Below, one piece after another: positions 17,237 through 27,208 of a stretch of DNA of 64,000 bases (within the stretch, counting starts at the first letter, position 1; every line of letters starts with the position of its first letter). The notes below the pieces were generated by a model. It saw only the letters and a program-made list of their open reading frames with translations, searched no databases and had not been told where the DNA came from. Position numbers and translations under genes: made by a program. Origin of the DNA: Paenibacillus chibensis (GTDB lineage Bacteria > Bacillota > Bacilli > Paenibacillales > Paenibacillaceae); contig NZ_BIMK01000016.1 of NCBI RefSeq assembly GCF_004001045.1, positions 62,001-126,000 of the forward strand, in the 5' to 3' direction.

Positions 17237-18009
17237 GAATCCCACTCCTTTATACTTGGCCCGGCGACTTCGTCTTGAAGTTCAAACAGGGCGACGGTAA
17301 TGTTGTCATCGCCTCCGGCGAGAAGTGCCAGCTGCAGAAGTCGGTCCGCCCGTTCATCCAGCGGAACATCTTGCATCCCTGATATTTGGGCGATATGTTC
17401 GCCGCTAACCAGACTGCTGAGTCCATCGCTGCACAAAAGGAGTACTTCCCCGGCAGATAGTGTGACAGGATAGAGATCGACAGATACCTCGGGATCGGTT
17501 CCCAGCGCGCGCATGATGACATTACGGCGCGGATGGGTTTTCATTTCCTCCAGGCTGATCTGCCCGCTTTTAAACAGCTCATTGACAAGCGTATGGTCTT
17601 CCGTAAGCTGAATGGCTTCTCCATTCACGATTTTATAAGCCCGGCTGTCGCCGATATGCCCGATAATGCCGGACTCGCCGTACAGCAGCAGAACCTCGAC
17701 CGTTGTTCCCATGTTGTGATATTTTTCATTTTTGGATGCCTCGCTGTAGATGACCTCATTGGCATGCAAAATAGCATCGCTTACCGCAGCGTTCAGTCCC
17801 TCAGGAGAGACTCCTTCCTCGAGCGAAGACAAATCTCCCGCAATCGTGTCCACAGCAAGCCTGCTCGCGGTATCGCCGGCCTGATGGCCGCCCATGCCGT
17901 CAGCAACGATGCCGATGGTGTATCCTTGCGGCAGCTGACCGATCCAGACCGAGTCCTCGTTTACCGAGCGAACACGCCCGATATTACTCGCATGAACTGT
18001 TTTGATCAA
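17233..18009 (-). CDS. prpC: PP2C-type protein phosphatase PrpC/Stp
   Basis: The protein has 258 residues. It removes phosphates placed by PrkC. PPM-family motifs are SVNEDSV, the metal-binding VADGMGGHQAGD, GHIGDSRAY, LCSDGLS and GGDDNITV. It overlaps prkC by four bases, an arrangement that keeps kinase and phosphatase synthesis linked. It starts seven bases after rlmN. Confidence 0.97.
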   Translation of the reverse strand: MIKTVHASNIGRVRSVNEDSVWIGQLPQGYTIGIVADGMGGHQAGDTASRLAVDTIAGDLSSLEEGVSPEGLNAAVSDAILHANEVIYSEASKNEKYHNMGTTVEVLLLYGESGIIGHIGDSRAYKIVNGEAIQLTEDHTLVNELFKSGQISLEEMKTHPRRNVIMRALGTDPEVSVDLYPVTLSAGEVLLLCSDGLSSLVSGEHIAQISGMQDVPLDERADRLLQLALLAGGDDNITVALFELQDEVAGPSIKEWDS

Positions 18010-18016
18010 GTTTCTC

Positions 18017-19057
18017 TCACCTCAACTCCATATGCTTTGCACGCAGTTGTCCGCATGCCGCCGCGATATCGTGGCCCTGTTCCCGGCGGATCGTGACGTT
18101 CACGCCGTTTTCTGCGAGTACTTTCTGAAACTTGAAAATATCATTGCGCGATGTGCGAACGTATTTACGTTCAGGCACATAGTTCACCGGAATCAAATTG
18201 ACGTGGCAGAGCATGTCCTTCAGAACGCTTGCCAGTTCGGCCGCGTGCTCAGGCTGGTCGTTCACGCCGCCGATCAAGGCGTACTCGAACGTGATGCGGC
18301 GGCCCGTTTTCGCCAAATAGAAGCGAAGCGACTCCATGACGTCCTCAAAAGGATAACGGCGGTTTACCGGCATGAGCTTGGAACGCAGCATGTCATTGGG
18401 AGCATGGATGGAAATCGCCAGATTGATCTGGGTGTCCTCATTCGCGAATTTGTAAATGTTCGGCACGATGCCGCTGGTCGAAACGGTAATGTGACGCTGG
18501 CCGATGTTCAGTCCTTTTTCATGGATCATGATGCGGAGGAACTTCATCGTCGCTTCATAGTTCTCGAAAGGCTCGCCGGAGCCCATGATCACGATGCTGC
18601 TGACGCGTTCGCCCTTCTCGTCCAGAATTTTTTGGGCCTGAACCACCTGGGCGACGATTTCGCCTGCCGTCAGATTCCGCTTGAGACCTCCCAGCGTCGA
18701 AGCGCAGAACGTGCAGCCGATGCGGCAGCCCACTTGCGTCGTGACGCATATGCTGTTGCCGTAGTTGTGCTTCATGATAACCGTCTCAATGGCATGGTCG
18801 TCATGAAGGCCGAAAAGGAACTTCACAGTTCCGTCCTTCGACTCCATCTTGGTAATCTCGCTCAGCGTAACGAACTCGAACTGGTCCTCCAGCTTCTTGC
18901 GAAGCTCCTTGGACAGGTTCGTCATTTCCTCAAAGTTATCTACTCTTTTTACATAGAGCCAGTCGAAGATCTGCCCGGCGCGAAACGCGGGCTCTCCGTT
19001 TTCCTTGGCCCATTCCTGGAGATCATCCAGGTTCAAGTCATATATAAAAGGCTTCAT
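18017..19057 (-). CDS. rlmN: Dual-specificity rRNA/tRNA methyltransferase RlmN (m2A2503)
   Basis: The protein has 346 residues from the ATG at 19057 (MKPFIYDL), which follows AGGTG; an extra eight residues upstream are unlikely. It is a radical SAM enzyme that methylates A2503 of 23S rRNA and A37 of some tRNAs. The cluster motif [11 protein letters not shown] gives the CxxxCxxC ligands, and GSGEPFENY and ISIHAPND follow. It is in the translation-maturation block. Confidence 0.97.
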   Translation of the reverse strand: MKPFIYDLNLDDLQEWAKENGEPAFRAGQIFDWLYVKRVDNFEEMTNLSKELRKKLEDQFEFVTLSEITKMESKDGTVKFLFGLHDDHAIETVIMKHNYGNSICVTTQVGCRIGCTFCASTLGGLKRNLTAGEIVAQVVQAQKILDEKGERVSSIVIMGSGEPFENYEATMKFLRIMIHEKGLNIGQRHITVSTSGIVPNIYKFANEDTQINLAISIHAPNDMLRSKLMPVNRRYPFEDVMESLRFYLAKTGRRITFEYALIGGVNDQPEHAAELASVLKDMLCHVNLIPVNYVPERKYVRTSRNDIFKFQKVLAENGVNVTIRREQGHDIAAACGQLRAKHMELR

Positions 19058-19141
19058 TTTATCACACCTGTCTTTTATCATTCATATGCATATTGTTTCT
19101 CATTCTTCCTATTTTAACACAAATAAAAGTAGCGGTAAAAG

Positions 19142-19173
19142 AGAAAGCCCGCCAAAGCTAAAGGCCCAGCGGG
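19142..19173 (-). terminator. Possible weak terminator between rsmB and rlmN
   Basis: CCCGC and GCGGG arms are followed by a broken T run (TTTCTCTTTT) on minus. Some read-through into rlmN is plausible. Confidence 0.35.
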
Positions 19174-19209
19174 ATCATTTAAGCTGCTTCGATTGCGTCT
19201 TGCAATAGT

Positions 19210-20583
19210 TTAGAAGAATCTTTGGAGTCTGGCAATATAAAATCCGTCGCTATGATAGTCCTGCGGCAGAATTTGCACGCCCGCCCCCTGACCGACCGAA
19301 CGAAGCTTGCCCCATTCCTCGCTGGAATCCTCCGCAATGCCGAATCCGGGATGGGTTTGCAGAAAATGCTGCACCGTTCTTTCATTTTCTTCCGGATCAA
19401 TGGTGCATGTGCTGTACACGAGAACCCCTCCGACACGGAGCAAAGCGGAAACCGAGTCCAGCAGCTTGCGCTGCAGGCTTGCGATTTCGCTGATGTCCCC
19501 TGCCGTTTTTGTCCACTTCAGATCAGGCTTGCGCCGGATGACGCCAAGACCTGAACAGGGAGCATCAAGCAATATCCGATCGAACGAGCCGGCAGGGTAT
19601 TGTTCCGCAAGTTCCAGCGCGTTCCCCGTTACGGTATGGATGCTGTCCAAGCCCAGCCGCTCCGCCTGTTCGCCGATCAGGCTGCGCTTGTGCTCATGCA
19701 GATCGTTGGCGATGATTTCACCTTGATCCTGCATAAGCTCCGCCATATGGGCGGTTTTACCGCCCGGTGCGGCGCAGCAATCCAGCACTTTCATGCCGGG
19801 TGCCGGACCGACCGCGCCTCCGACCAGCATGGAGCTTTCGTCCTGAACGGAAATCTGTCCTTCCCGATACCAATCGGTAAGCGCCATATTGCCGCCGCTG
19901 AGTACCAGAATCCCTTCGGGGGACAAGTCGGAAGGAACCGCTTCAAATCCGGCTTCCTTCATTTCGGCGAGCATCTGATCCCGGCTGATCATCGTGGTGT
20001 TGACCCGGACGCTTACGCTCGGAGGCTCGTTGTTGGCCCGGCAGATGGCTTCCGCTCCTTCTTCGCCATACTGGCTGATCCAGCGCTCGACCATCCACTG
20101 CGGATGGGAATGCGCAAGCGCGATCCGTTCGGCCGCAGGCAGGTCATGCGGCAGGACCAGCTCCTCCCGGTTTCTCAGAATATTCCTGAGCACTCCGTTC
20201 ACCATGCCGGATATTCCTTGATGTCCCCGGCGCTTCGCCAGATTGACCGCCTCGTTCACGACGGCATGCGGAGGAATCCGGTCCAGGTACATCATTTGAT
20301 ACAAGCTGAGCCGCAGCAAACTCCGTACCCATGGCTGCAGCTTTTTCAGTCCTTTGGCTACAAAGCGTTCCAAAAAATAGTCCAGCGTATTCAGGCGTGA
20401 AATCGTGCCATATACCAGCTCCGTAGCAAGGCCCGAGTCCTCTCTCGACAGGGAGGCTCGCTGCAGGGCAGCGTTCAGCTGCAAATTGCTGTATGCCCCT
20501 TCCTGTTCCACACGGGTCAATACATCCATGGCAAGCTCCCGTGCCGAGGTCCGCGGCTTGCCTTGACCTTGATGCGGGCTCAC
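19210..20583 (-). CDS. rsmB: 16S rRNA m5C967 methyltransferase RsmB
   Basis: The protein has 457 residues. The N-terminal NusB-like RNA-binding domain (about 10-145) is followed by a Rossmann methyltransferase domain with CAAPGGKTAHMAEL (SAM site), DAPCSGLG and STCTIDPEENE, which carry the two catalytic cysteines. It starts with GTG overlapping the fmt stop (GTGA). The fmt-rsmB-rlmN order matches B. subtilis. Confidence 0.97.
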   Translation of the reverse strand: MSPHQGQGKPRTSARELAMDVLTRVEQEGAYSNLQLNAALQRASLSREDSGLATELVYGTISRLNTLDYFLERFVAKGLKKLQPWVRSLLRLSLYQMMYLDRIPPHAVVNEAVNLAKRRGHQGISGMVNGVLRNILRNREELVLPHDLPAAERIALAHSHPQWMVERWISQYGEEGAEAICRANNEPPSVSVRVNTTMISRDQMLAEMKEAGFEAVPSDLSPEGILVLSGGNMALTDWYREGQISVQDESSMLVGGAVGPAPGMKVLDCCAAPGGKTAHMAELMQDQGEIIANDLHEHKRSLIGEQAERLGLDSIHTVTGNALELAEQYPAGSFDRILLDAPCSGLGVIRRKPDLKWTKTAGDISEIASLQRKLLDSVSALLRVGGVLVYSTCTIDPEENERTVQHFLQTHPGFGIAEDSSEEWGKLRSVGQGAGVQILPQDYHSDGFYIARLQRFF

Positions 20584-21512
20584 TCGAGCACCGTCCCCGG
20601 TGTCATCGTGTTGCCCCGCACGAACTCGGCGGCATCCATCTGCTTCTTACCGCTGGGCTGGATACGCGTCAGCCAGAGGGACGCGTCCCCGGTTTTGACC
20701 TCGATTCCCTGCTCGGCAAGCTGAAGCACCGTCCCGGGCGCTGCCTCCTTGGACGCTTTTTCCGCTTTGCGGGAAGACCATACCTTAAAGACATCGCTGT
20801 TCCAGAGTGTAAAGCCGCCTGAGAAAGGGACCAGACCACGGATCTGGTTGTAGATATCGACCGTCGACCGGTTCCAGTCGATCTTCTCGTCTTCGCGCTT
20901 CAGATTGGGCGCATAGGTAGCCTGCTGCTCATCCTGGACCTGCGCCTCAAGCTTTCCAGCGGTCAGCCGCGGCATCTGTTCCTTCAGCAGGTCCGCGCCG
21001 GCGATGCTCAGCTTGTCAAACAGCGTACCGGACGTGTCCTCTTCTTCAATCGATACCTTGACCTGGGCGATCATGTCGCCGGTGTCCAATCCTTCGGCCA
21101 TATACATCAAGGTAATACCCGTTTCGGTTTCACCATTAATGATGCAGCGCTGAATGGGGGCTCCGCCCCGATATTTCGGAAGCAGCGAGCCGTGAACGTT
21201 CACACAGCCGTTTGCAGGCAAGTCCAGCACCGCTTTGGGAAGGATTTGCCCATAAGCCGCCGTCACGATCAGATCCGGCTTGTAAGCGGCGAGCTCCGCC
21301 ACGGCTTCGGGATTGCGCATGCGCTGCGGCTGCAGCACCGGGATGCCATGCTCCAGAGCCACCTCTTTGACCGGCGTGGGCGTCAACACCTTTTTGCGGC
21401 CTTGCGGCCGGTCCGGCTGGGTTACGACGGCAACGACGTTATACCCTTCGGCCAGCAGCATCCGCAGACTGGGGACCGCAAAAGCCGGCGTCCCCATGAA
21501 TACGATATTCAT
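20580..21512 (-). CDS. fmt: Methionyl-tRNA formyltransferase
   Basis: The protein has 310 residues. It formylates initiator Met-tRNA using 10-formyl-tetrahydrofolate. Motifs are MGTPAFAVP, NVHGSLLPKYRGGAP (catalytic Asn/His region) and a C-terminal tRNA-binding OB domain. It starts six bases after def, its functional partner that later removes the formyl group. Confidence 0.97.
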   Translation of the reverse strand: MNIVFMGTPAFAVPSLRMLLAEGYNVVAVVTQPDRPQGRKKVLTPTPVKEVALEHGIPVLQPQRMRNPEAVAELAAYKPDLIVTAAYGQILPKAVLDLPANGCVNVHGSLLPKYRGGAPIQRCIINGETETGITLMYMAEGLDTGDMIAQVKVSIEEEDTSGTLFDKLSIAGADLLKEQMPRLTAGKLEAQVQDEQQATYAPNLKREDEKIDWNRSTVDIYNQIRGLVPFSGGFTLWNSDVFKVWSSRKAEKASKEAAPGTVLQLAEQGIEVKTGDASLWLTRIQPSGKKQMDAAEFVRGNTMTPGTVLE

Positions 21513-21518
21513 CAGCCA

Positions 21519-22001
21519 TTACTCCCTTCCGGAACGTTCAGGCACGTACTCATATACTTTTTCCGCGATATCGGTAAACAGCACGCCATCCAAATGGTCA
21601 ATTTCGTGCTGGAAACAACGCGACAGAAGGCCCGTACCTGTAATGGTCACTTCTTTTCCATTTTCGTCGAGTCCCTTTACCGTGACTTTCTCTGCGCGAC
21701 GCACATCCCCGTTAAAGCCTGGAATGCTCAGGCAGCCCTCGGGACCGAACTGCTCCCCTTCTTTTTCAACGATCACCGGGTTTACCATCTTGATCAACCC
21801 TTGTTCGTCACCCACGTCCACCACAATGAGACGCTTCAAAATGCCGACCTGAGGAGCGGCAAGGCCGACGCCTTCTGCGTCGTACATCGTTTCTGCCATA
21901 TCGTTCAATAGTTTTTTTACGTTGGGAGTAATTTCTTTCACTTCTTTTGCAGTTTTATGCAGAACTGCATCCGGTTCTTTTACGATAATGCGGATTGCCA
22001 T
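21519..22001 (-). CDS. def: Peptide deformylase
   Basis: The protein has 160 residues from the ATG at 22001, which follows AAGGAAGG. A nine-residue extension to 22028 is unlikely. It removes the N-formyl group from nascent proteins. The three metal-site motifs are complete: GVGLAAPQVG, EGCLSIPG and QHEIDHLDG, giving the Cys-His-His ligands and catalytic Glu. It is a type 1, chromosomal housekeeping form. Confidence 0.97.
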   Translation of the reverse strand: MAIRIIVKEPDAVLHKTAKEVKEITPNVKKLLNDMAETMYDAEGVGLAAPQVGILKRLIVVDVGDEQGLIKMVNPVIVEKEGEQFGPEGCLSIPGFNGDVRRAEKVTVKGLDENGKEVTITGTGLLSRCFQHEIDHLDGVLFTDIAEKVYEYVPERSGRE

Positions 22002-22090
22002 GGTGACACCTTCCTTATGGGTATTCATGTGTGGATCCTACTGCATCCTCATGTATTGCATTCATTGGATTTCTTTAGAAATGACGGGAA

Positions 22091-24640
22091 TTACATCAAC
22101 ATTTGCGGGTCTACGTCGATGCTGATCTGAAGCTTCTGGCCTTGGGCGGTATCCTCAAGCTGCTCGGCAGCTTCCTGCACCAGTCCGACGGCGTCGATAT
22201 TCCCACGCCATTTTACCATACATTGAAATCTGTATCTATTTTTTATCCGGGGAATCGGCGAAGCGACCGGTCCCAGCACGTCAAAGGCATCGGCCGTCAG
22301 CCGGTCCAGGCTGCCGTACCAGCCGCGCTGCCTTGCTTTCCCCTGCAGCACGGACACCATATTCTCGGCCATTCGCACCAGCAGCGGCAGCTGCTCATGG
22401 GTCAGGGTCACGAGAATCAGGCGGCAATACGGCGGATAATGAAGATTCCTTCTATGCTTCAGCTCATCTCGCACAAAGGAAAGATAATCATGCTGACTGG
22501 CATGGATAATGGAATAATGATCCGGTGTATAAGACTGGATAAACACCTCGCCCGGCAGCTGATGGCGTCCCGCCCTTCCGGCGACCTGCGTCAGGAGCTG
22601 GAAGGTTTTCTCGCCAGCCCGGAAATCCGGGAGATTGAGTGCCGAATCCGCGGTAATGACCCCAACCAGCGTCACATCCGGGAAGTCGAGGCCTTTGGCA
22701 ACCATTTGCGTTCCGAGCAGCACGTCGGCTTTTTTGTCGCGAAACTGCTTCAGCAGCTTCTCATGCGAGCCTTTTTCCGTGGTCGTATCCACATCCATGC
22801 GGATAACCCGGATTCCGGGAAAAAGCTTAGCCAGCTCCTCCTCCACCCGCTGCGTGCCTGTGCCGAAGTAGCGGATATGTTCACTCCCGCAGTCCGGGCA
22901 GACCGACGGTGCCGGTTCGGCGTAACCGCAATAATGGCAGCGCAAATGGTTTGATTTTTGATGGTAGGTCAAGGAGATATCGCATTCCGGACAGCCGGCC
23001 ACATAACCGCAGCTGCGGCACATGACAAAGGTCGAATATCCCCGCCGGTTCAGCAGCAGCACGATCTGTTCCTTCCGATCCAGACGCACCTGAATCGCTT
23101 GATGCAGGTCGCGGCTGAACATCGAACGGTTGCCCTCCTTCAGCTCTTCGCGCATATCGACGATCTGCACGGCCGGCAGCTCGTTGCCGAGTGCCCTGTG
23201 CTTCATCTCCAGCAGCATCGGAGCGAAGTTGTCGTCCGACTGCGACCGGGCCGCGTGATAGCTTTCCAGCGAAGGCGTCGCCGAGCCCAAAATAACGGCG
23301 GCTCCCTGCTGCTGCGCCCGTTTGACCGCTACGTCTCTCGCATGGTACTTGGGACTTTCCTCCTGTTTGTAGGAAGTTTCATGCTCTTCATCCATAATAA
23401 TGAGTCCGATATGTTCAAATGGCGCAAACACCGCGGAGCGGGCTCCGATCGCTACCTTCACCCTGCCTTCGCGGATTTTCCGCCATTCATCGTAGCGTTC
23501 TCCGCCGGAAAGGCGGCTGTGCATGACGGCTACCTGGTCACCGAAGCGGCCCTTGAACCGCTCCACCATCTGCGGTGTCAACGAAATCTCCGGTACAAGC
23601 ACAATGGCTTGACGGTCCTGTGCGATGCAGTGCTGAATCGTCTGCAGGTAGATTTCCGTTTTGCCGCTCCCGGTTACGCCATGCAGCAGGAACACGCCAT
23701 GACGACGGGCATCCAGCGTTTCGCGAATGCGGTCATAGGCCGTTTGCTGCTCCTCGTTGAGCTCCAGCGGAACCGACGGCTTGAACCGGCGCCCCCTGTA
23801 CGGATCGCGAAACACTTCCACATCTTCGATCGTCACATACCCCTTGTCAGCCAGGCCCTTCACGGTTGCTGCCGACACCTGCAGCGAGGCAAGGATTTCT
23901 TTTAATGGAAGGGGCAGCAGCTCCTTCATTTCGAGAATGAACTGCAGCACCTCCCGCTGCCGCTGCGCCTTGGCTGGAAACTCGTCCAGCGCAGCCTCCG
24001 CCGCCTCGGCATCCACGGCCAAATCCACGGCCTTGAGCATTTTCTTCTGAAGCTTATCCTTAATGGACTGATTCTCCTGCAGCACACCTTTGCGGAGCAG
24101 GGCTTTGATCGTATCCGCATGATCCGGGAAAGTCCGGCTCAAATGCTGAGCGGGAACTTCCCCTTTTTGGCCGACATACGCTACTATGGTCCGGACTTCC
24201 TCCGGCGGTTCTGATGAAATGCGTACCAGCGAGCCAGCATACTCCCCCTCATCAGGATCAGCGTCAGAAGGAGCTCCAAGAGAAATATATCTTTCAGCCT
24301 TGCCTTTCAGAGCCGTCGGCACCATGACCTGCAGCGCCGTAATATACCGGCATGCATATTTGCGGCTCATCCATTCAGCTAGCTGCACAAGCTCCGGCGA
24401 CAGCGGAGCAACCACATCCAGCACTTCCTGAATGGCCTTCAGCCGCATGCCCCCCGGTGAAGGCTTATCCTGCAGCCCGACAACAAATCCCTGCACGGTC
24501 CGGTGTCCGAAAGGAACGCCTACCCGACTTCCTATCTCGATCCAAGCCCGCATGGATTCCGGGATAAGATAATCGAAAGGACGGTCGGTGTCCTTCACGG
24601 GAACATCGACGATCACTTTGGCCACTTGCGGCAGCATCAT
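22091..24640 (-). CDS. priA: Primosomal replication protein N' (PriA helicase)
   Basis: The protein has 849 residues. PriA restarts replication at stalled forks. The N-terminal 3'-end-binding domain is followed by GVTGSGKTEIY (Walker A), DEEHETSYK (motif II) and a zinc module with eight cysteines (CRSCGY, CPEC, CHYC, CPDC). The ATG at 24640 shares one base with the coaBC stop (TGATG), and GGAGAGG lies seven bases upstream. The TTG at 24643 is a less likely start. Confidence 0.97.
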   Translation of the reverse strand: MMLPQVAKVIVDVPVKDTDRPFDYLIPESMRAWIEIGSRVGVPFGHRTVQGFVVGLQDKPSPGGMRLKAIQEVLDVVAPLSPELVQLAEWMSRKYACRYITALQVMVPTALKGKAERYISLGAPSDADPDEGEYAGSLVRISSEPPEEVRTIVAYVGQKGEVPAQHLSRTFPDHADTIKALLRKGVLQENQSIKDKLQKKMLKAVDLAVDAEAAEAALDEFPAKAQRQREVLQFILEMKELLPLPLKEILASLQVSAATVKGLADKGYVTIEDVEVFRDPYRGRRFKPSVPLELNEEQQTAYDRIRETLDARRHGVFLLHGVTGSGKTEIYLQTIQHCIAQDRQAIVLVPEISLTPQMVERFKGRFGDQVAVMHSRLSGGERYDEWRKIREGRVKVAIGARSAVFAPFEHIGLIIMDEEHETSYKQEESPKYHARDVAVKRAQQQGAAVILGSATPSLESYHAARSQSDDNFAPMLLEMKHRALGNELPAVQIVDMREELKEGNRSMFSRDLHQAIQVRLDRKEQIVLLLNRRGYSTFVMCRSCGYVAGCPECDISLTYHQKSNHLRCHYCGYAEPAPSVCPDCGSEHIRYFGTGTQRVEEELAKLFPGIRVIRMDVDTTTEKGSHEKLLKQFRDKKADVLLGTQMVAKGLDFPDVTLVGVITADSALNLPDFRAGEKTFQLLTQVAGRAGRHQLPGEVFIQSYTPDHYSIIHASQHDYLSFVRDELKHRRNLHYPPYCRLILVTLTHEQLPLLVRMAENMVSVLQGKARQRGWYGSLDRLTADAFDVLGPVASPIPRIKNRYRFQCMVKWRGNIDAVGLVQEAAEQLEDTAQGQKLQISIDVDPQMLM

Positions 24641-25860
24641 CAATTCGCCTCTCCGTTCATGCGGCGTGCTGCGATGGTAAGAAGTCTGCGGGCGACTTCG
24701 TCCTTGGACATCACGGGCATCTGCTCGACAAGACCTCCGGCGTCATACACCTGGACGATATTCGTATCCGAACGGAAGCCAGCCCCTTCAGCCGTCACGT
24801 CATTGGCTACGATCAGATCGCAATTTTTGCGGACGAGCTTGTCTTTGGCGAAAGCTTCCACTTGATGGGTCTCGGCCGCAAAGCCGATCAAAAATTGATT
24901 CGTCTTGCTTTTGCCGAGCTGCTCGAGAATATCTACCGTTTTGACGAGCTCAAGCGTCATCGTGTCGCCCTTTTTCTTGATCTTGCTGCTCGCCGTTTCG
25001 GCCGGCCGGTAATCGGCCACCGCTGCGGCCTTGATCACCAGATCGCTGTCCTGCCAATGTCTCAGGACCGCTTCATACATATCTTCCGCGGATTGCACCG
25101 CTTCCGCATCGATCCCCGCTGGCGGCGGCGAATCGGTGTGTCCGTGGATCAAGTGAACCGTGGCCCCCATTTGCTGGGCTGCCTTGGCAAGGGCAAAGCC
25201 CATTTTGCCCGAGGAATCATTCGTGATGTAGCGAACCGGATCAATCCGTTCGATCGTCCCGCCGGACGTGACAATCACTTTTTTTCCTTCTAAAAGCTTC
25301 GCCCCGTCATCCTCTTTCTCGGCAAAAAAGCGTTCCACCACGGCTACAATGCTCTCGGGCTCTTCCATGCGTCCTTTGCCGACATAACCGCAAGCAAGCA
25401 GTCCTTCGCCCGGCTCGATCATCATGACGCCGCGCCGTTCCAGCGTCTTCATATTCTCCTGTACCGCCGGATGCCCATACATATGCACATTCATGGCCGG
25501 AGCGATCATCACCGGTGCCATGGTCGCCAGAAGCGTCGTCGACAGCATGTCATCCGCCAGTCCGTGAGCCATTTTGGCGATCATATTGGCCGTCGCCGGG
25601 GCAATCAGCACTAAATCCGCTGCATCCGCAAGACGGATATGGTTGACCACGGACGGGTCCCTTTCGTCAAACGTATCGCTGAAGACCGCGTTTTTGGATA
25701 ATACCTGAAGGGTCATTTCCGTAATGAACTCTTTGGCCGAGGAGGTCATGATGACATGCACATCCGCCCCCTTTTGCACCAGCTTGCTGCAGAGACTGGC
25801 CGCTTTATACGCCGCAATTCCGCCTGTAACGCCCAGAACAATCGTCTTCCCGTTTAACAT
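24640..25860 (-). CDS. coaBC: Bifunctional phosphopantothenoylcysteine decarboxylase / phosphopantothenate-cysteine ligase
   Basis: The protein has 406 residues from the ATG at 25860 (MLNGKTIVLGVTGGIAAYK), which follows AGAGGGG. It makes two successive steps of coenzyme A synthesis. The N-terminal flavoprotein CoaC domain has the catalytic His region and PAMNVHMY; the C-terminal CoaB domain has VTSGGTIERIDPVR and IKAAAVADYRP. A terminator lies only 30 bases before the start, so expression must rely on read-through or a promoter ahead of that hairpin. Confidence 0.97.
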   Translation of the reverse strand: MLNGKTIVLGVTGGIAAYKAASLCSKLVQKGADVHVIMTSSAKEFITEMTLQVLSKNAVFSDTFDERDPSVVNHIRLADAADLVLIAPATANMIAKMAHGLADDMLSTTLLATMAPVMIAPAMNVHMYGHPAVQENMKTLERRGVMMIEPGEGLLACGYVGKGRMEEPESIVAVVERFFAEKEDDGAKLLEGKKVIVTSGGTIERIDPVRYITNDSSGKMGFALAKAAQQMGATVHLIHGHTDSPPPAGIDAEAVQSAEDMYEAVLRHWQDSDLVIKAAAVADYRPAETASSKIKKKGDTMTLELVKTVDILEQLGKSKTNQFLIGFAAETHQVEAFAKDKLVRKNCDLIVANDVTAEGAGFRSDTNIVQVYDAGGLVEQMPVMSKDEVARRLLTIAARRMNGEAN

Positions 25861-25889
25861 GCAAATCCCCTCTTTCACCCAGGAATAGA

Positions 25890-25920
25890 GAAAAAAATAC
25901 AACCTTGCGGTTGTATTTTC
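25890..25920 (-). terminator. Terminator between rpoZ and coaBC
   Basis: ATACAACC and GGTTGTAT arms with a 4-base loop are followed by six to seven T on minus. It ends the remA-gmk-rpoZ unit. Confidence 0.8.
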
Positions 25921-26031
25921 ATACAGCGTCTATTGACGCTTGGACAGGAAGCAGGCAAACGTGCCCCCCTCCTCGCGATCATAGAATGGTTCAGCACCGC
26001 TGAAGCCTTCAAGACTCAGGTCAATTCATGC

Positions 26032-26259
26032 TTAAGGTTTCTTGATTTCGTCTTTCTCGGTTGCAGGTTCAGGAATGATACGAAGAAGGTCGCCGTAGAT
26101 TTCCTCAAGAGCCACACCCACGTATTTATGGGATCTCGGATGCTTAAGCTCGGTTTTTTCGCCCTCGCGCAGCTGTCTGGCACGTCTGGAAGCCGCAACC
26201 ACCAGCGAATATTTACTATCGACTTTATTCATCATTTCATCAATCGAAGGATACAACAT
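26032..26259 (-). CDS. rpoZ: DNA-directed RNA polymerase omega subunit
   Basis: The protein has 75 residues. Omega binds the beta-prime C-terminus and helps assembly of RNA polymerase. MLYPSIDEMM, DSKYSLVVAASRRARQL and the YVGVALEEI helix are typical. It follows gmk by 42 bases, the standard gmk-rpoZ pair in Bacillota. Confidence 0.96.
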   Translation of the reverse strand: MLYPSIDEMMNKVDSKYSLVVAASRRARQLREGEKTELKHPRSHKYVGVALEEIYGDLLRIIPEPATEKDEIKKP

Positions 26260-26301
26260 GTAACTGCCACCTCTTCTTATTCAAATGTCTGTATTTACGT
26301 C

Positions 26302-26874
26302 CTATCGTCTCACCTTACAATGTTCGGCCACAATAATCGATTCTATTCGTTTGCAAGCGGAGTCGATCTCGTCATTCACGACAGCATAGTCGTAATGCTG
26401 CATCAAACTGATCTCATCGACTGCAACCGACATGCGGTGATCAATTGTCGCCTGGCTTTCCGTACCGCGTCCCTGGATACGGTCCTTCAGCTCGTCAAGC
26501 GATGGCGGCAGCAGGAAGATAAATACGCCCTCCGGGAACTTTTCCTTTACCTGCAGCGCTCCCTGTACCTCGATCTCCAAAATAATATCATTGCCGCTTT
26601 CGAGCGTCTTTTCCACAAAATCACGTGGCGTACCGTAATAGTTCCCCACGTATTCCGCATGCTCCAAAAGCTGGTCGTTCTGCATCATATTCATAAACTG
26701 CTCGCGGGTTTTGAAGAAGTAATTAACTCCTTCTTCCTCGCCGACCCTCGGACTCCGGGTCGTAGCCGAAACGGAATATACGAGCTTCGGCAGCTTCCCT
26801 CTCAATGCGGTACATACGGTTCCTTTTCCGACCCCGGAAGGTCCGGATAACACAAATAATATTCCCTTTGCCAT
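26302..26874 (-). CDS. gmk: Guanylate kinase
   Basis: The protein has 190 residues from the ATG at 26874 ([19 protein letters not shown]), which follows GGGGAG. A longer in-frame extension overlaps remA and is rejected. It converts GMP to GDP using ATP and is part of the control of GTP and (p)ppGpp pools. The P-loop [26 protein letters not shown] (GMP site) and the lid region are present. Confidence 0.97.
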   Translation of the reverse strand: MAKGILFVLSGPSGVGKGTVCTALRGKLPKLVYSVSATTRSPRVGEEEGVNYFFKTREQFMNMMQNDQLLEHAEYVGNYYGTPRDFVEKTLESGNDIILEIEVQGALQVKEKFPEGVFIFLLPPSLDELKDRIQGRGTESQATIDHRMSVAVDEISLMQHYDYAVVNDEIDSACKRIESIIVAEHCKVRR

Positions 26875-26890
26875 ATTACTCCCCAACTCG

Positions 26891-27151
26891 TTATTCGTCA
26901 TTATCGTCGTCTTTGCTGGACAAGCGGTGTGCAACGGTCTCCGGCTGCACCGCGGAAAGGATGACATGATCGCTATCGGTAATGATCACGGCACGCGTCC
27001 GGCGTCCGTAAGTCGCATCGATCAGCATATGACGGTCTCTTGCTTCCTGAATAATCCTCTTAATCGGTGCTGATTCAGGGCTTACAATGGAAATGATTCG
27101 GTTGGCCGATACAATATTCCCGAAGCCGATGTTAATGAGTTTGATTGCCAT
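26891..27151 (-). CDS. remA: Extracellular matrix regulatory protein RemA
   Basis: The protein has 86 residues from the ATG at 27151 ([12 protein letters not shown]). RemA is a DNA-binding activator of biofilm matrix and osmoprotection genes in B. subtilis, forming ring-like oligomers. [21 protein letters not shown] holds the recognition region (Asn, Arg). The yloC-remA-gmk-rpoZ order matches B. subtilis. Its targets in this organism are unknown. Confidence 0.94.
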   Translation of the reverse strand: MAIKLINIGFGNIVSANRIISIVSPESAPIKRIIQEARDRHMLIDATYGRRTRAVIITDSDHVILSAVQPETVAHRLSSKDDDNDE

Positions 27152-27208
27152 AATCAGGTTCTTCCCCCTATACATTTGACTCTTGTCTTTTCTGTCGAAA
27201 TTGCCTGT

